Source of the DNA: Nakamurella antarctica
GTDB taxonomy: Bacteria; Actinomycetota; Actinomycetes; Mycobacteriales; Nakamurellaceae
Direction: 5' to 3'
Assembly (NCBI RefSeq): GCF_003860405.1
Contig: NZ_CP034170.1
Location: forward strand, 3,224,001 to 3,288,000
Length of the DNA: 64,000 nucleotides
The position numbers and the translations under genes were made by a program. Shown here one piece after another: positions 19,019 to 27,769 of the stretch. How positions within the stretch are numbered: the stretch's first letter is position 1; each line of letters opens with the position of its first letter. The notes beneath the pieces are model-generated. The model was given only the letters and a program-made list of their open reading frames with translations. It did not search any database and had not been told where the DNA came from.

Positions 19019-19906
19019 GTGAAGATACTTTCGATCCAGTCGTCCGTGGCGTACGGATACGTCGGGAACAGCGCTGCAACATTCCCCTTGCAACGGTTGG
19101 GCCACGAGGTATGGCCCGTGCTGACGGTGCATTTCTCCAACCACACGGGCTACGGCGAGTGGCGTGGCATCGTGATCGATCCGGCCGTAGTCGCTGACGT
19201 CATCGAAGGCATCAACGATCGCGGCGTGTTGGGTCAAGCAGATGCCATCCTCACCGGCTACCAAGGTTCTCCCGGCGTCGCCGAGGTGGTCTTGGCCACC
19301 GTGGCCCGCATCAAGGCCCTCAATCCGCGGGCTGTGTACTGCTGCGACCCGGTCCTCGGGGACGTGGGCCGGGGCTTCTTCGTGGCGCCCGGAATCCCCG
19401 AACTCATGCGCGAACTCGTCGTGCCCCACGCCGACATCGTCACCCCCAACGCGTTCGAACTCGCCTACCTCGCCGGTCTACCAAGTACCACCGACGACGC
19501 CTATGTCCCGGCTCCGTTCCGTGACGCCGCCTCCGTACTCGCGGCAATCGACGCTGTCCGCGCGGCAGGCCCCACGACGGTGCTCGTCACATCCGTCACC
19601 CATGACGAACTCGGCGCGAACGAGATCGCAATGATCGCCTGCGACCCCACCGGGGCGTACGAAGTGCGAACCCCGGAGCTTCCGCTATCCGTGAACGGCG
19701 CCGGCGACGTCACGTCGGCTCTGTTTCTTGCTCACCTTGCGGCGGCCGGGATCGAGAGCGCCCTCGCCCGTGTGGCGTCATCGGTGTTCGCCATTTTGTC
19801 GCTGACCCTCGCGGCTGGGTCCCGGGAGATAAAGCTGATTCAAGCCGCTGACCAGATCGCTGAACCCGCGTGCGAGTTCACCGTGACGCGGCTTCGTGAG
19901 GCATAA
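19019..19906 (+). CDS. pdxY: Pyridoxal kinase
   Basis: A ribokinase-like enzyme of 295 residues that phosphorylates pyridoxal to PLP in the salvage pathway. Seen: ILSIQSSVAYGYVGNSAA at the start (the PdxY/PdxK signature), VYCCDPVLGD in the middle, TPNAFELAYL, and the anion-hole/base motif NGAGDVTSALF near 230. GTG 19019 starts exactly at the conserved VKILSIQS; the longer open frame upstream has no conserved sequence. Confidence 0.88.
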   Translation: MKILSIQSSVAYGYVGNSAATFPLQRLGHEVWPVLTVHFSNHTGYGEWRGIVIDPAVVADVIEGINDRGVLGQADAILTGYQGSPGVAEVVLATVARIKALNPRAVYCCDPVLGDVGRGFFVAPGIPELMRELVVPHADIVTPNAFELAYLAGLPSTTDDAYVPAPFRDAASVLAAIDAVRAAGPTTVLVTSVTHDELGANEIAMIACDPTGAYEVRTPELPLSVNGAGDVTSALFLAHLAAAGIESALARVASSVFAILSLTLAAGSREIKLIQAADQIAEPACEFTVTRLREA

Positions 19907-19968
19907 AACCTCAGAATCGCTGTAGGCAGACGCGGGCTAGGCCGAACGGGTTACTCTTCGGTGAAAGC

Positions 19969-21552
19969 ATGTCGATGGGATACGACGGGGGCCAGATGCG
20001 GACTGAGCGCAGTTCTGTTCAGGCACGACAGCGGCTAATCGCGCTGATCTGTCTGCTGCTCACCGTCTCCGGGTGTACCGCCGTCATCTCCGGCCGGGGC
20101 AGCGGCGACACATCCGTAGCTGCGGCGCTGGCTGCCGATCTTGCAGCGGTTAGTTCCTCGGCCCGCTCGTCAGCAAGCTTGGCTTCCAGCTCGGCCGCAA
20201 GTTCTTCGTCCAGCTCGGCAGCAAGCGCGGCGGCAGAAAGCTCCGCTGCCAGCGTGGCGGCTTCACTGGCCAGTGAAGCCGCAAGACCCAAGGTTCGCCC
20301 AAGTAGCGTTGACACCAGCGCGCTTTTCGAATCCATCACGAATGCACTGCTGGTTGGCAATCGTGAAGCATTCCTTCTGCACTTCACCTCAGAAGCGCTG
20401 GTACCGGCCACATTCTGGTGGGACAATATGGCTGCCATCGGGATGGACGGAGGCGCGGCGAGCACGTATTACTCAGACGCGGCGATGATCGATGTGGGCG
20501 CAAATGACGTTGGTACGGTGCGACAAGTGTTTATGGGCGCGCACTTTCCCGGCGACGGAGCTGACGAGTTCAATAACCTGCGTGTGTCCACGACCGCCTA
20601 CAGCTGGGATGTGGCTGCCAGCTTCGATCCAACGTTTGAGGTCACTTCGTTAATCGTCACCGCGTGGACCTCGCTGAGCAACGCTCCATGGGACTGCAAC
20701 TGCGCGTTACATGTCGCCAGAGGGGTATCCGGTGTCGTGGCCTCCCTGCCCGACGATGCAGCATTCGCCGACGAGATCCTCAATTATCAAGATCAAGGAT
20801 ATGAGTGGCTCAATAATTTTATGACGTTGAGCGCGCCCGAGATCGGCGTGCCCGCAGAGGTTGTCACGTTTGCTACTGCGAATGCCGACCGCCTCTACAA
20901 CTGGTTTCGGCCACTTTCTGACGGCACCGCAGAGGTTCCCGTCGACCGTAGCTTTGTAGCGGCGGTGCAGGCGACATACAGCTACTACGGCTTCAACCCG
21001 AACCTGGCATGGGCTGTCCCCAACACCGCGCCGAGAATGGTGGTGGGCAGTGACGTTCTCGACTTCGCCGATCCCGTTGACGTCCTCGTTCACGAGCTCG
21101 TGCACTACTCACTGGGCAAGTTCCGCAACGAGGAGTACTGGCCCTACACAGAGCCGTATTTGGCCGAGGGCGTGGCCGAGATGATCGAGCAGGTCTATGG
21201 TTTCACGACTCCCGCCGACGCCGTGGCGGGCGCCTGGGTCGTCGGCCAACCTCGGCAGGCCACCTCGATCTCGGCAAGCCTTCTCGCAGAGCTTTTTGAC
21301 GGCTCCCTCCCCACCAGCGACGAAATGCGCAGTGGCAGCAATAGTGTCGTCAATTTTTGGTACGACATTGCCGGCTCCCTCTATAACTATTTAGCCCTCA
21401 CTTACGGAATGCCCGCGGCGTTGAGAGCATCGGTGTGCGCCTACAAAGAGGGCACAGTCCTCGGTTGCGTCACCGACGATGCCGGAGTTCGCCTCTCCGA
21501 AGCCGACCTCACAGCGTCGTGGGCTCAATGGGTGCGCGCCACCTACGGCTGA
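19969..21552 (+). CDS. Putative lipoprotein with zinc-metalloprotease-like HELVH motif
   Basis: A 527-residue exported protein not recognised as a named family. The N-terminus has a signal with lipobox LTVSGC (Cys near 36; ATG 19996 is an equally good start with a G-rich site). An Ala/Ser-rich low-complexity linker of about 60 residues follows, then a globular domain. Near residue 373 is LVHELVHYSLGKF (HExxH zinc-binding pattern), with AEGVAEMIEQ about 25 residues later offering the third Glu ligand, as in gluzincins. Membrane-anchored, surface-exposed; substrate unknown. It stands alone between pdxY and the convergent SIMPL gene. Confidence 0.72.
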   Translation: MSMGYDGGQMRTERSSVQARQRLIALICLLLTVSGCTAVISGRGSGDTSVAAALAADLAAVSSSARSSASLASSSAASSSSSSAASAAAESSAASVAASLASEAARPKVRPSSVDTSALFESITNALLVGNREAFLLHFTSEALVPATFWWDNMAAIGMDGGAASTYYSDAAMIDVGANDVGTVRQVFMGAHFPGDGADEFNNLRVSTTAYSWDVAASFDPTFEVTSLIVTAWTSLSNAPWDCNCALHVARGVSGVVASLPDDAAFADEILNYQDQGYEWLNNFMTLSAPEIGVPAEVVTFATANADRLYNWFRPLSDGTAEVPVDRSFVAAVQATYSYYGFNPNLAWAVPNTAPRMVVGSDVLDFADPVDVLVHELVHYSLGKFRNEEYWPYTEPYLAEGVAEMIEQVYGFTTPADAVAGAWVVGQPRQATSISASLLAELFDGSLPTSDEMRSGSNSVVNFWYDIAGSLYNYLALTYGMPAALRASVCAYKEGTVLGCVTDDAGVRLSEADLTASWAQWVRATYG

Positions 21553-21554
21553 CC

Positions 21555-22175
21555 TCAGTCGATCTCGTAGACCACTTCCACTTTCGCGTCGACTTCACCC
21601 TCGCCCGGAGCAACAGGCATGTCTGCCAAGCTTGCTGCCCGCATCATCGTTATCGGTCCGCCTCCTGCTGATCCAGGGATCTCGGACACCGAAATAGCCT
21701 GTCCCAACTGGCGTCCCACGAGCTGGGCATAGTGTTCGGCTTTATTCTTTGCGTCAGCTATAGCCAGAGCCCGAGCTTGCTGCTGCGCCTGCGCCGGGTC
21801 CGCGGCGGAGAAGACGAGGCCGTTAAACCGCACTCCCTCCACCCCGGCGGTTGCCACACTGCTGAGCAGGCGGCTGAGCCCGGAGAGCCCTTGTAGCACA
21901 GCGAGAAGGCCTTGACCGCAGGAGAATCCGAGCATCCGCTCCTGGCCGTCTTGCCAGCTCAATTTTGGCGCCAGATGCATGTTCGTGGTGCGGACACTGC
22001 GGGAATCAACGCCACCGTCGGCGAGCAAAGCCAGCACTGTTGTGGCAGACCCCGCCGCCGCCTCGAAGGCTTGGCTGGCCTCGGAGCGAACGATCTCAAT
22101 AGCGAGATCTACCGCGACCTGATCCGCCGCAATTTTGACGCGGCCCTGTCCGGTAACCGTCACGCTGGGGTTCAT
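21555..22175 (-). CDS. SIMPL domain-containing protein (DUF541)
   Basis: A 206-residue protein that begins directly with the SIMPL pattern (VTVTGQGRVKIAADQVAVDLAIE). It has the central FNGLVFSAADPAQAQQQARALAIADAKNKAEHYAQLVGR helix and the C-terminal VDAKVEVVYEI strand. No signal peptide is seen, so it may be cytosolic, unlike many family members. The ATG overlaps the LysR stop (22172-22175). Function of the family is unclear. Confidence 0.85.
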   Translation of the reverse strand: MNPSVTVTGQGRVKIAADQVAVDLAIEIVRSEASQAFEAAAGSATTVLALLADGGVDSRSVRTTNMHLAPKLSWQDGQERMLGFSCGQGLLAVLQGLSGLSRLLSSVATAGVEGVRFNGLVFSAADPAQAQQQARALAIADAKNKAEHYAQLVGRQLGQAISVSEIPGSAGGGPITMMRAASLADMPVAPGEGEVDAKVEVVYEID

Positions 22176-23107
22176 GAGTTCTCCGCTGGATCTGGATGTG
22201 CTGGCGATGTGTGCTGACTCAGAACAGTTTTCATCATGGCTAACAGCGCGTCCACCGCGGGATGGGTCGGTGGATTCTTTGTCGCAAAGTACACGGGCAG
22301 GTCCGGCGCACCGCGAAGCGGCAGATACGTCACCCCCGGGTAGCGATGCAGCTCTCCCGTCGCCGCAGCCGTGACGCCCACCGCTCGGCCGCTAGCGATC
22401 GCACTGAGCCAATCGTCAGTATTGGCAACGGTTATCGTTGCTGGCGGAGACTGAGGGGGCCACAGATCGAGCGTGGTGCTCCCCGACGCCGGATTGATGG
22501 CAACGGTTTCCCGCGCTAAATCTTCCAATGTCACCGACTCGGCGGCTGCGAGGTAGCTCTCCGAAGGCACCGCCGCGATCCGGCGCTCCATCATCAGCAA
22601 CTCTCTCGTCAGGTCTCGATAGGTCAGGTCTTGATAGGTCGGGTCTCGATAGGTCAGGTCTTGATAGGTCGGGTCTCCGCGTATCAGGGCGGCATCCACG
22701 CTGCCTGCGGCGAGCCCCGCGGTTCGTTCGTCACAACGCAGCAACTCCAGCGGGATGTCCGGGTTGGTGCGGGCCCAGCCGCGCAACAACACCGGCGTCG
22801 CGTTACCCAGCGCAGACCACGCATATCCCAGCCGCAGCGGCCAGGTACCCCACCGCTCGGGATCAGTGGCGTCCTCGAACGCGGCAACGGCCGCAGCAGC
22901 CCGGGCCTGGAAGCGTTCACCCGCGGGAGTCAGGTGCAGGTGATGGGTGGAGCGGTCCACGAGCGAGAGCCCTACCTGCGCTTCGAGTTGGATCAGGGTG
23001 CGGGATACCGCAGGTTGCGTCATATGTAGCGCGGCCGCCGCCGCCGTCACGGTGCCTTCCTGGGCAATAGCGAGGAAAGCGCGCAAGTGACGCAATTCGA
23101 TGGTCAT
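22172..23107 (-). CDS. LysR-family transcriptional regulator
   Basis: A 311-residue regulator: winged helix-turn-helix (IELRHLRAFLAIAQEGTVTAAA, MTQPAVSRTLIQLEAQVGLSLVDRS) followed by the effector-binding domain. It is transcribed away from the EamA transporter starting 70 bases upstream, so it probably controls that exporter. An odd insertion of five-residue repeats (DLTYR/DPTYQ) sits near residue 145-168, encoded by a 15-bp tandem repeat. Confidence 0.9.
   Translation of the reverse strand: MTIELRHLRAFLAIAQEGTVTAAAAALHMTQPAVSRTLIQLEAQVGLSLVDRSTHHLHLTPAGERFQARAAAAVAAFEDATDPERWGTWPLRLGYAWSALGNATPVLLRGWARTNPDIPLELLRCDERTAGLAAGSVDAALIRGDPTYQDLTYRDPTYQDLTYRDLTRELLMMERRIAAVPSESYLAAAESVTLEDLARETVAINPASGSTTLDLWPPQSPPATITVANTDDWLSAIASGRAVGVTAAATGELHRYPGVTYLPLRGAPDLPVYFATKNPPTHPAVDALLAMMKTVLSQHTSPAHPDPAENS
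22611..22678 (-). repeat. 15-bp tandem repeat inside the LysR gene
   Basis: Four and a half copies of AGGTCTCGATAGGTC with few changes (units at 22611, 22626, 22641, 22656, partial at 22671). Because 15 is a multiple of three, changes in copy number keep the frame and lengthen or shorten a surface loop of the sensor domain. Confidence 0.9.
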
Positions 23108-23176
23108 GTCCTGAGAGCATATCCACTACCGCTGAGGCATTATTCTTTGCGGCGGCGGGGACGTATTTTTGACGAC

Positions 23177-24112
23177 ATGACCACGCCCCCCGTTCCTGTC
23201 GCAGAAGGCGGACCGGCGGGCGCCGGATCGGCGGGATCCGGGCTCGGCCGTTGGCCCGCCGTCGCAATGGTTCTGGGGAGCGCAACCTCCACCCACCTTG
23301 GCGCTGCCATTGCCGTCCTGCTCTTCGCGCGGGCCGGCGCAGGTGGGGTGGTGACGTTGCGCCTGGCAGGCGCCGCCCTCATCATGATGCTGATCTGTCG
23401 GCCTCAGGTCCGCGGCTACCGACGCTCGGACTGGGCGGTCGTCATCGGCTTCGGGGTCGCTCTCGCCGGGATGAACACGCTGTTCTACCAAGCCATCGAC
23501 CGCATCCCGCTAGGCGCAGCCGTCACCATCGAAGTGCTCGGGCCGCTGACGCTCTCCGTGATCGCCAGCAGACGGGCGATCGCGTGGCTCTGGGCGGCCC
23601 TGGCACTGGGCGGTGTGATCCTGTTGGGCGGGGCCGGATTTGATGGTCTCAATCTCACCGGCGTGGCCTTCGCTCTCGGGGCCGCCGCCGCGTGGGCGGC
23701 GTACATCGTGCTCAGCGGCAGCACCGGGCAACGTTTCCCGAAGGCGGATGGCCTAGCGCTGGCTCTGGTAGTGGCCGCCGTCTTGACCCTGCCGCTGGGT
23801 ATCACCTCGAGCGGCAGCGCCATGTTCGCGCCAGCAGTGTTGGGCCTGGGCCTTGCGGTCGCAGTGCTGTCGTCGTCGCTGCCCTACACGATCGAACTGC
23901 TTGCGCTGCGGGCCCTTCCGGCATCAACCTTCGCGATCCTGGTCAGCCTGGGGCCTGGAATTGCCGCCACCGCTGGCTACTTCATCCTCGATCAACCGAT
24001 GAACCTGATAGACGGCGCTGCCATCGCGCTGGTAATCGCGGCCAGCATCGGCGCTGTCCTGACAACGCCTGCGAAGCAGGTGTCCGCCGACATTGGGCTG
24101 CCGGTGCCGTAG
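23177..24112 (+). CDS. EamA/RhtA-like exporter
   Basis: A 311-residue drug/metabolite transporter with ten predicted helices in two EamA halves, the RhtA (threonine/homoserine efflux) layout. Seen: GSATSTHLGAAIAVLLFARAGAGG at the first helices, NTLFYQAIDRIPLGAAVTIEVLGPL, and the second-half LPYTIELLALRALPASTFAILVSLGPGIAA. ATG 23177 lies after the conserved-region-free stretch of the longer frame. Divergent from the LysR gene. Confidence 0.85.
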   Translation: MTTPPVPVAEGGPAGAGSAGSGLGRWPAVAMVLGSATSTHLGAAIAVLLFARAGAGGVVTLRLAGAALIMMLICRPQVRGYRRSDWAVVIGFGVALAGMNTLFYQAIDRIPLGAAVTIEVLGPLTLSVIASRRAIAWLWAALALGGVILLGGAGFDGLNLTGVAFALGAAAAWAAYIVLSGSTGQRFPKADGLALALVVAAVLTLPLGITSSGSAMFAPAVLGLGLAVAVLSSSLPYTIELLALRALPASTFAILVSLGPGIAATAGYFILDQPMNLIDGAAIALVIAASIGAVLTTPAKQVSADIGLPVP

Positions 24113-24342
24113 TTCTCTCGCCTCAAGACGTCCAGCGGTGCCTTATGACGCCTAATCCGGCAGTTTTGCCGGTGTACCGTACCGCTCGGCGAAGAAAACG
24201 GAGCGAGAGCGGAGGGCGGCAAAAAGCTGGCGTACCCGGCGTCGGCGGGACCTTCGACCCTGGACGTTCCGTCAATGCGAGACGACGCTGGAGGTTGCGG
24301 CTCGTTCAGGGCAGCGCTGACCATCTCACCGAGGAGTCCGCT

Positions 24343-25263
24343 ATGACGCTCACACCATCAGCCGCCACCAGGATCAACGTCATCGTCGCCGGGGTCGACG
24401 GATCGCCGGAGAGCAATGTCGCGATTCTCTGGGCCGCAGCGCAGGCCGAACGCCGCGGCGCGGAGCTGCGCCTCGTCCACGCCTACACCGAGAGTGCGGC
24501 GATGTACGCAGGCCCGGGCCTCATTGCCCCATCCATGACGGAAGCCACCACCGAGTGGGCGATGAATATCCTGGCCTCGGCGAAAGAGCTTGTTGTGGCT
24601 GGATACCCCACCCTCGCCGTTACTGCGCACCTGCATCATTACGATGCCAGCTCGTCATTGATCTCCGAAGCTGAGCATGCGCTCATGATGGTCGTCGGCA
24701 CCAGCCACCGAAGCCGTCTCGCCGAGCTGATGCTTGGGTCTGTCGTAAACCGCGTCATCGGCAACTCCGGGTGCCCCGTCGTCGTAGTGCGCGGAGCTGA
24801 GAATCTCCCCGCCGACGGACCCGTCCTCGTTGCACTTGACGGCAGTGTCTGCTCCGATGGGGCGCTCGCGTTTGCGTTTGAAGAAGCGTCATTCCGCGGC
24901 AGCGAACTGGTAGCGGTCAGGGTCTGGAACGAGCCTGGCCTCGAGCGTTTTGCAGGGCTTTTTCCGCTTCCCATCGACAGCGCCAGCATCACTGTCGATG
25001 AGCAGGTCCGACTCGCAGAACAACTCGCGGGCTGGTCGGCAAAATACTCGGATGTGACGGTCCGGCCGCTAGTTTTTGGTGGGCACCCGGCCGAGACGCT
25101 GCTCCGCGAATCGGCGAAGACGTCAGACCGCGCGGCCGCATCGCTGATCGTGACCGGCAGTCGCGGCCGAGGCGGGTTTGCAGGCCTGCTGTTAGGCTCG
25201 ACCAGCCAGACGCTGGTCACCCACGCAGACTGCCCGGTGGCCGTAGTCGGTTTACAGGAGTAG
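24343..25263 (+). CDS. Universal stress protein, two tandem Usp domains
   Basis: A 306-residue protein with two UspA folds. Domain 1 starts VIVAGVDGSPESNVAILWAA and ends VVGTSHRSRLAELMLGSVVNRVI...CPVVVVR. Domain 2 starts VLVALDGSVCSDGALAFA and ends VTGSRGRGGFAGLLLGSTSQTLV...CPVAVVG. The second has a full GxxGxxxxxxxxxGS ATP-binding pattern; the first lacks the middle Gly. ATG 24343 follows GAGGAG. Usually induced in dormancy or low oxygen in actinobacteria. Confidence 0.9.
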   Translation: MTLTPSAATRINVIVAGVDGSPESNVAILWAAAQAERRGAELRLVHAYTESAAMYAGPGLIAPSMTEATTEWAMNILASAKELVVAGYPTLAVTAHLHHYDASSSLISEAEHALMMVVGTSHRSRLAELMLGSVVNRVIGNSGCPVVVVRGAENLPADGPVLVALDGSVCSDGALAFAFEEASFRGSELVAVRVWNEPGLERFAGLFPLPIDSASITVDEQVRLAEQLAGWSAKYSDVTVRPLVFGGHPAETLLRESAKTSDRAAASLIVTGSRGRGGFAGLLLGSTSQTLVTHADCPVAVVGLQE

Positions 25264-25307
25264 CCCCCTGGGCCGTGCGATGAGTGCCCGCCGAGACTGG
25301 CGGCATT

Positions 25308-27641
25308 TCAGGGTCGGGGCAGCACCGGCGACACCGATTCGATGTTCCCCACGGTGAACTCTCGGTCGCCGCCACGGAGATAGCAGAACGCCTCGATCCA
25401 GCGCCCGTACATCCCTGATGGCCTGATGGCGCGCGAGGTGTAGCTGCCGTTCTTATCCCGATAGTCGATGACGACCTCACTGTGGTTTTCTAATGCGTAG
25501 GCCAGCAACTCCAGTTCCGCCTCATTGAGCCCCGACCCTTCATTCACCAGTACCTGGGCCATCGGCGAAATTTCATCAACGCCCAGTCGGCCTAGGAGCG
25601 CGGCTGCGAGTGACTCCGGGGTGCTCCGACTGGGGCGATGAGGTGCCTCCCCGATGCCTTTGAACGCAAGGGCAAATGCAGCGATTTCGGCCCGAGAAGC
25701 AGCCGCGTCCTGCTCTGCGCGGACGATCACCGCCGCGGTGGCATCGCCGGGCATCGGGAACAGTCCGGCCTTCCGGAGCAGCGCTATCGCCTGAGTCGAC
25801 TCCACCTGCGCCACAAGGACAGTCGGAGCAATCTTCGCAAGCCCCAACTTGATCAGCGACTTGGTATGCAACATTTCATTGATCAGATTCTCCTCTGCGA
25901 CGATGCAGCATGCACCCTCGTGCACCTTGATTTGCCCGTGCCTGCGCGCCACATCGTTGATCAAGTACTCCAACGGCTGAGGAATCGCACGGTCGGACAG
26001 GGACTCAAGGCCAGCCAGAAGATTCTCGGCGCTCCATCCCGCGTCGAGGGCGGCCCGCACGCTGCTCTGATTGAAGCGCCAGACCTGCGCGGCACCAAGG
26101 GTTTCGCTTACCGAGGCCGCCGCGAGCAGCTTCGCCGCAGCAGCGCTGGGCTGCCCCGAAACCACTGCCGTCAGGTCCGACTGCAGGGTGACGGTGCCTG
26201 AGTCCACGACCAGGATGACGCAGGCTCTTTCCGCCAAGTCCGCTACTGCGTTGCACTCGAGGAGATGTTCGCCCAGCTCCGTCAGCATGTCAGAAGCGGA
26301 CAATCCCAACAACTCTGACTCCACGAGGCTGGCAGCTACCTTCACGTCCAACTCTGCGGGGGAGTACGGCTGCCACGGAACCAGCCACCACAGATGGGAG
26401 CGCACGGAGTCAAGCGAAAGCCCTCCCTGCGCGTTTTTCAGTAAAGCTCGCCGCAGCTCGCCCGCGGGGCTCGACTGCGGGACCGGCGGCGACACCTCCT
26501 GCCCGTCAACAGCATCACGGCTTGTCGGGCAGAAATCTAGCTGCCACCAGGACCTGGCCAGTTGGGCCCACCTTGCGCCGACCTCAGCCTCCCTCCAGCC
26601 TAGATAGGTGCCACTGGGGGTGTACCCCTGGTTGGTTGTCGTCAGCAGGCCAGCAGCATTCGCTAGATCGAGGCAGAGCCCTACCTCAGGGGCGGAGATA
26701 CCCATTCTCGTTGCCAACCGGGCGATCTCGCGCTTTCCAACACCCCCTTTCTTCAACTCCGCCAGCGGCGTAGCGGCGGTGCTATCGAGCAGAGTTGTTA
26801 CGCGCCTGACGATCTCAGTTGCCGCAGCCGCAGCCGCAGGACGCACCGACTCGGCGTTCGTTGGCGCGGGAGCGAACTGTGGCCTGCCGTGGATTCGAAG
26901 GGGTGTCTCTGCCAGCCACAGCGCCAGTGCCACCTCCCTCGGCAGCTCCACCCCGTGGTTCGCTTCAATCAGAAGGCCGCAGTGGATGAGGTCCGCGACG
27001 TCGCGAGAATTAGTCCCGAACCTAACGCGGCTATAAAACGCGTCGATCTCCCCCGACCTGATGTTGCGGATACATTGCAGCAGCGGTCCAGGCAATTCTT
27101 GGATTTCTGCGGTCATTGCAGAAAGGTCACTCATCCGTGTGACGACGATTTCCACAAGTTCCGCCTTCCGCAGACCCGTCGAATCGCGGAACGCCGAAAC
27201 GGCAGTGCGAACCGACTCGACCGATGCTGTGACGAGTATTTTGCGGATCGGTCGGCCACCCCCCACGCCTTGTAGCACGCTCAGCGTGAGGATTTCGGGG
27301 AGCAGAATGGCGTCCCCCGCTGGCCAACATAGACCCAGTGCTTGCAGGCTGGCACGGACGCGCTCGACCTCCGCGGGTGCGGCATGCAGCAGCGCTGAGA
27401 TTGTCTCCACGTTCGCCTGCTCTCCCAACAACGCGATCGCTGTCGCGGCGCTCAACATGTCCCCATTTACCGCGCACAGCACCGCGGCCACCGACCCCGG
27501 ACCACACAGTCGCTGGGCGAGCTGCACAAAATTGCGCGGGGCAGGCTCGACGAGCACGTCTGGTCGACGGGCGAGCAAGTCTTCTAAACGACGACGGGGC
27601 AACGACTGCAGGTGCTGGGCGAAACTGTGCTGGTTCGTCAT
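25308..27641 (-). CDS. Helicase-associated domain protein (XPB/Ssl2 N-terminal-like)
   Basis: A 777-residue protein of the actinobacterial helicase-associated (Helicase_C_3-like) type. The N-terminus is HLQSLPRRRLEDLLARRPDV. The middle has winged-helix-like stretches. The end carries the conserved block GACCIVAEENLINEMLHTKSL...LAPTVLVAQ and a WYL-like stretch (SEVVIDYRDKNGSYTSRAIRPSGMYGRWIEAFCYLRGG). No Walker ATPase motifs, so it is not itself a helicase. In many actinobacteria it sits near an XPB-type helicase gene; none is here. Start at ATG 27641 (MTNQHS) rather than 27749. Confidence 0.8.
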   Translation of the reverse strand: MTNQHSFAQHLQSLPRRRLEDLLARRPDVLVEPAPRNFVQLAQRLCGPGSVAAVLCAVNGDMLSAATAIALLGEQANVETISALLHAAPAEVERVRASLQALGLCWPAGDAILLPEILTLSVLQGVGGGRPIRKILVTASVESVRTAVSAFRDSTGLRKAELVEIVVTRMSDLSAMTAEIQELPGPLLQCIRNIRSGEIDAFYSRVRFGTNSRDVADLIHCGLLIEANHGVELPREVALALWLAETPLRIHGRPQFAPAPTNAESVRPAAAAAATEIVRRVTTLLDSTAATPLAELKKGGVGKREIARLATRMGISAPEVGLCLDLANAAGLLTTTNQGYTPSGTYLGWREAEVGARWAQLARSWWQLDFCPTSRDAVDGQEVSPPVPQSSPAGELRRALLKNAQGGLSLDSVRSHLWWLVPWQPYSPAELDVKVAASLVESELLGLSASDMLTELGEHLLECNAVADLAERACVILVVDSGTVTLQSDLTAVVSGQPSAAAAKLLAAASVSETLGAAQVWRFNQSSVRAALDAGWSAENLLAGLESLSDRAIPQPLEYLINDVARRHGQIKVHEGACCIVAEENLINEMLHTKSLIKLGLAKIAPTVLVAQVESTQAIALLRKAGLFPMPGDATAAVIVRAEQDAAASRAEIAAFALAFKGIGEAPHRPSRSTPESLAAALLGRLGVDEISPMAQVLVNEGSGLNEAELELLAYALENHSEVVIDYRDKNGSYTSRAIRPSGMYGRWIEAFCYLRGGDREFTVGNIESVSPVLPRP

Positions 27642-27769
27642 ACCTACAATTGTGTCAACTCTTCCTATCCCCCTCGCGCAGACTTGGACAGGGTGCTGTT
27701 CACTGACACCATGCTGGCGCCCACCCCGTTCACAGGTTCCTCGCGTCACGGACCTACCGGAGGCGGCTC

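Noticed and set aside
22611-22678. CRISPR-like repeat
   Set aside because: Repeats are contiguous 15-bp units without spacers and lie in frame inside a coding gene.
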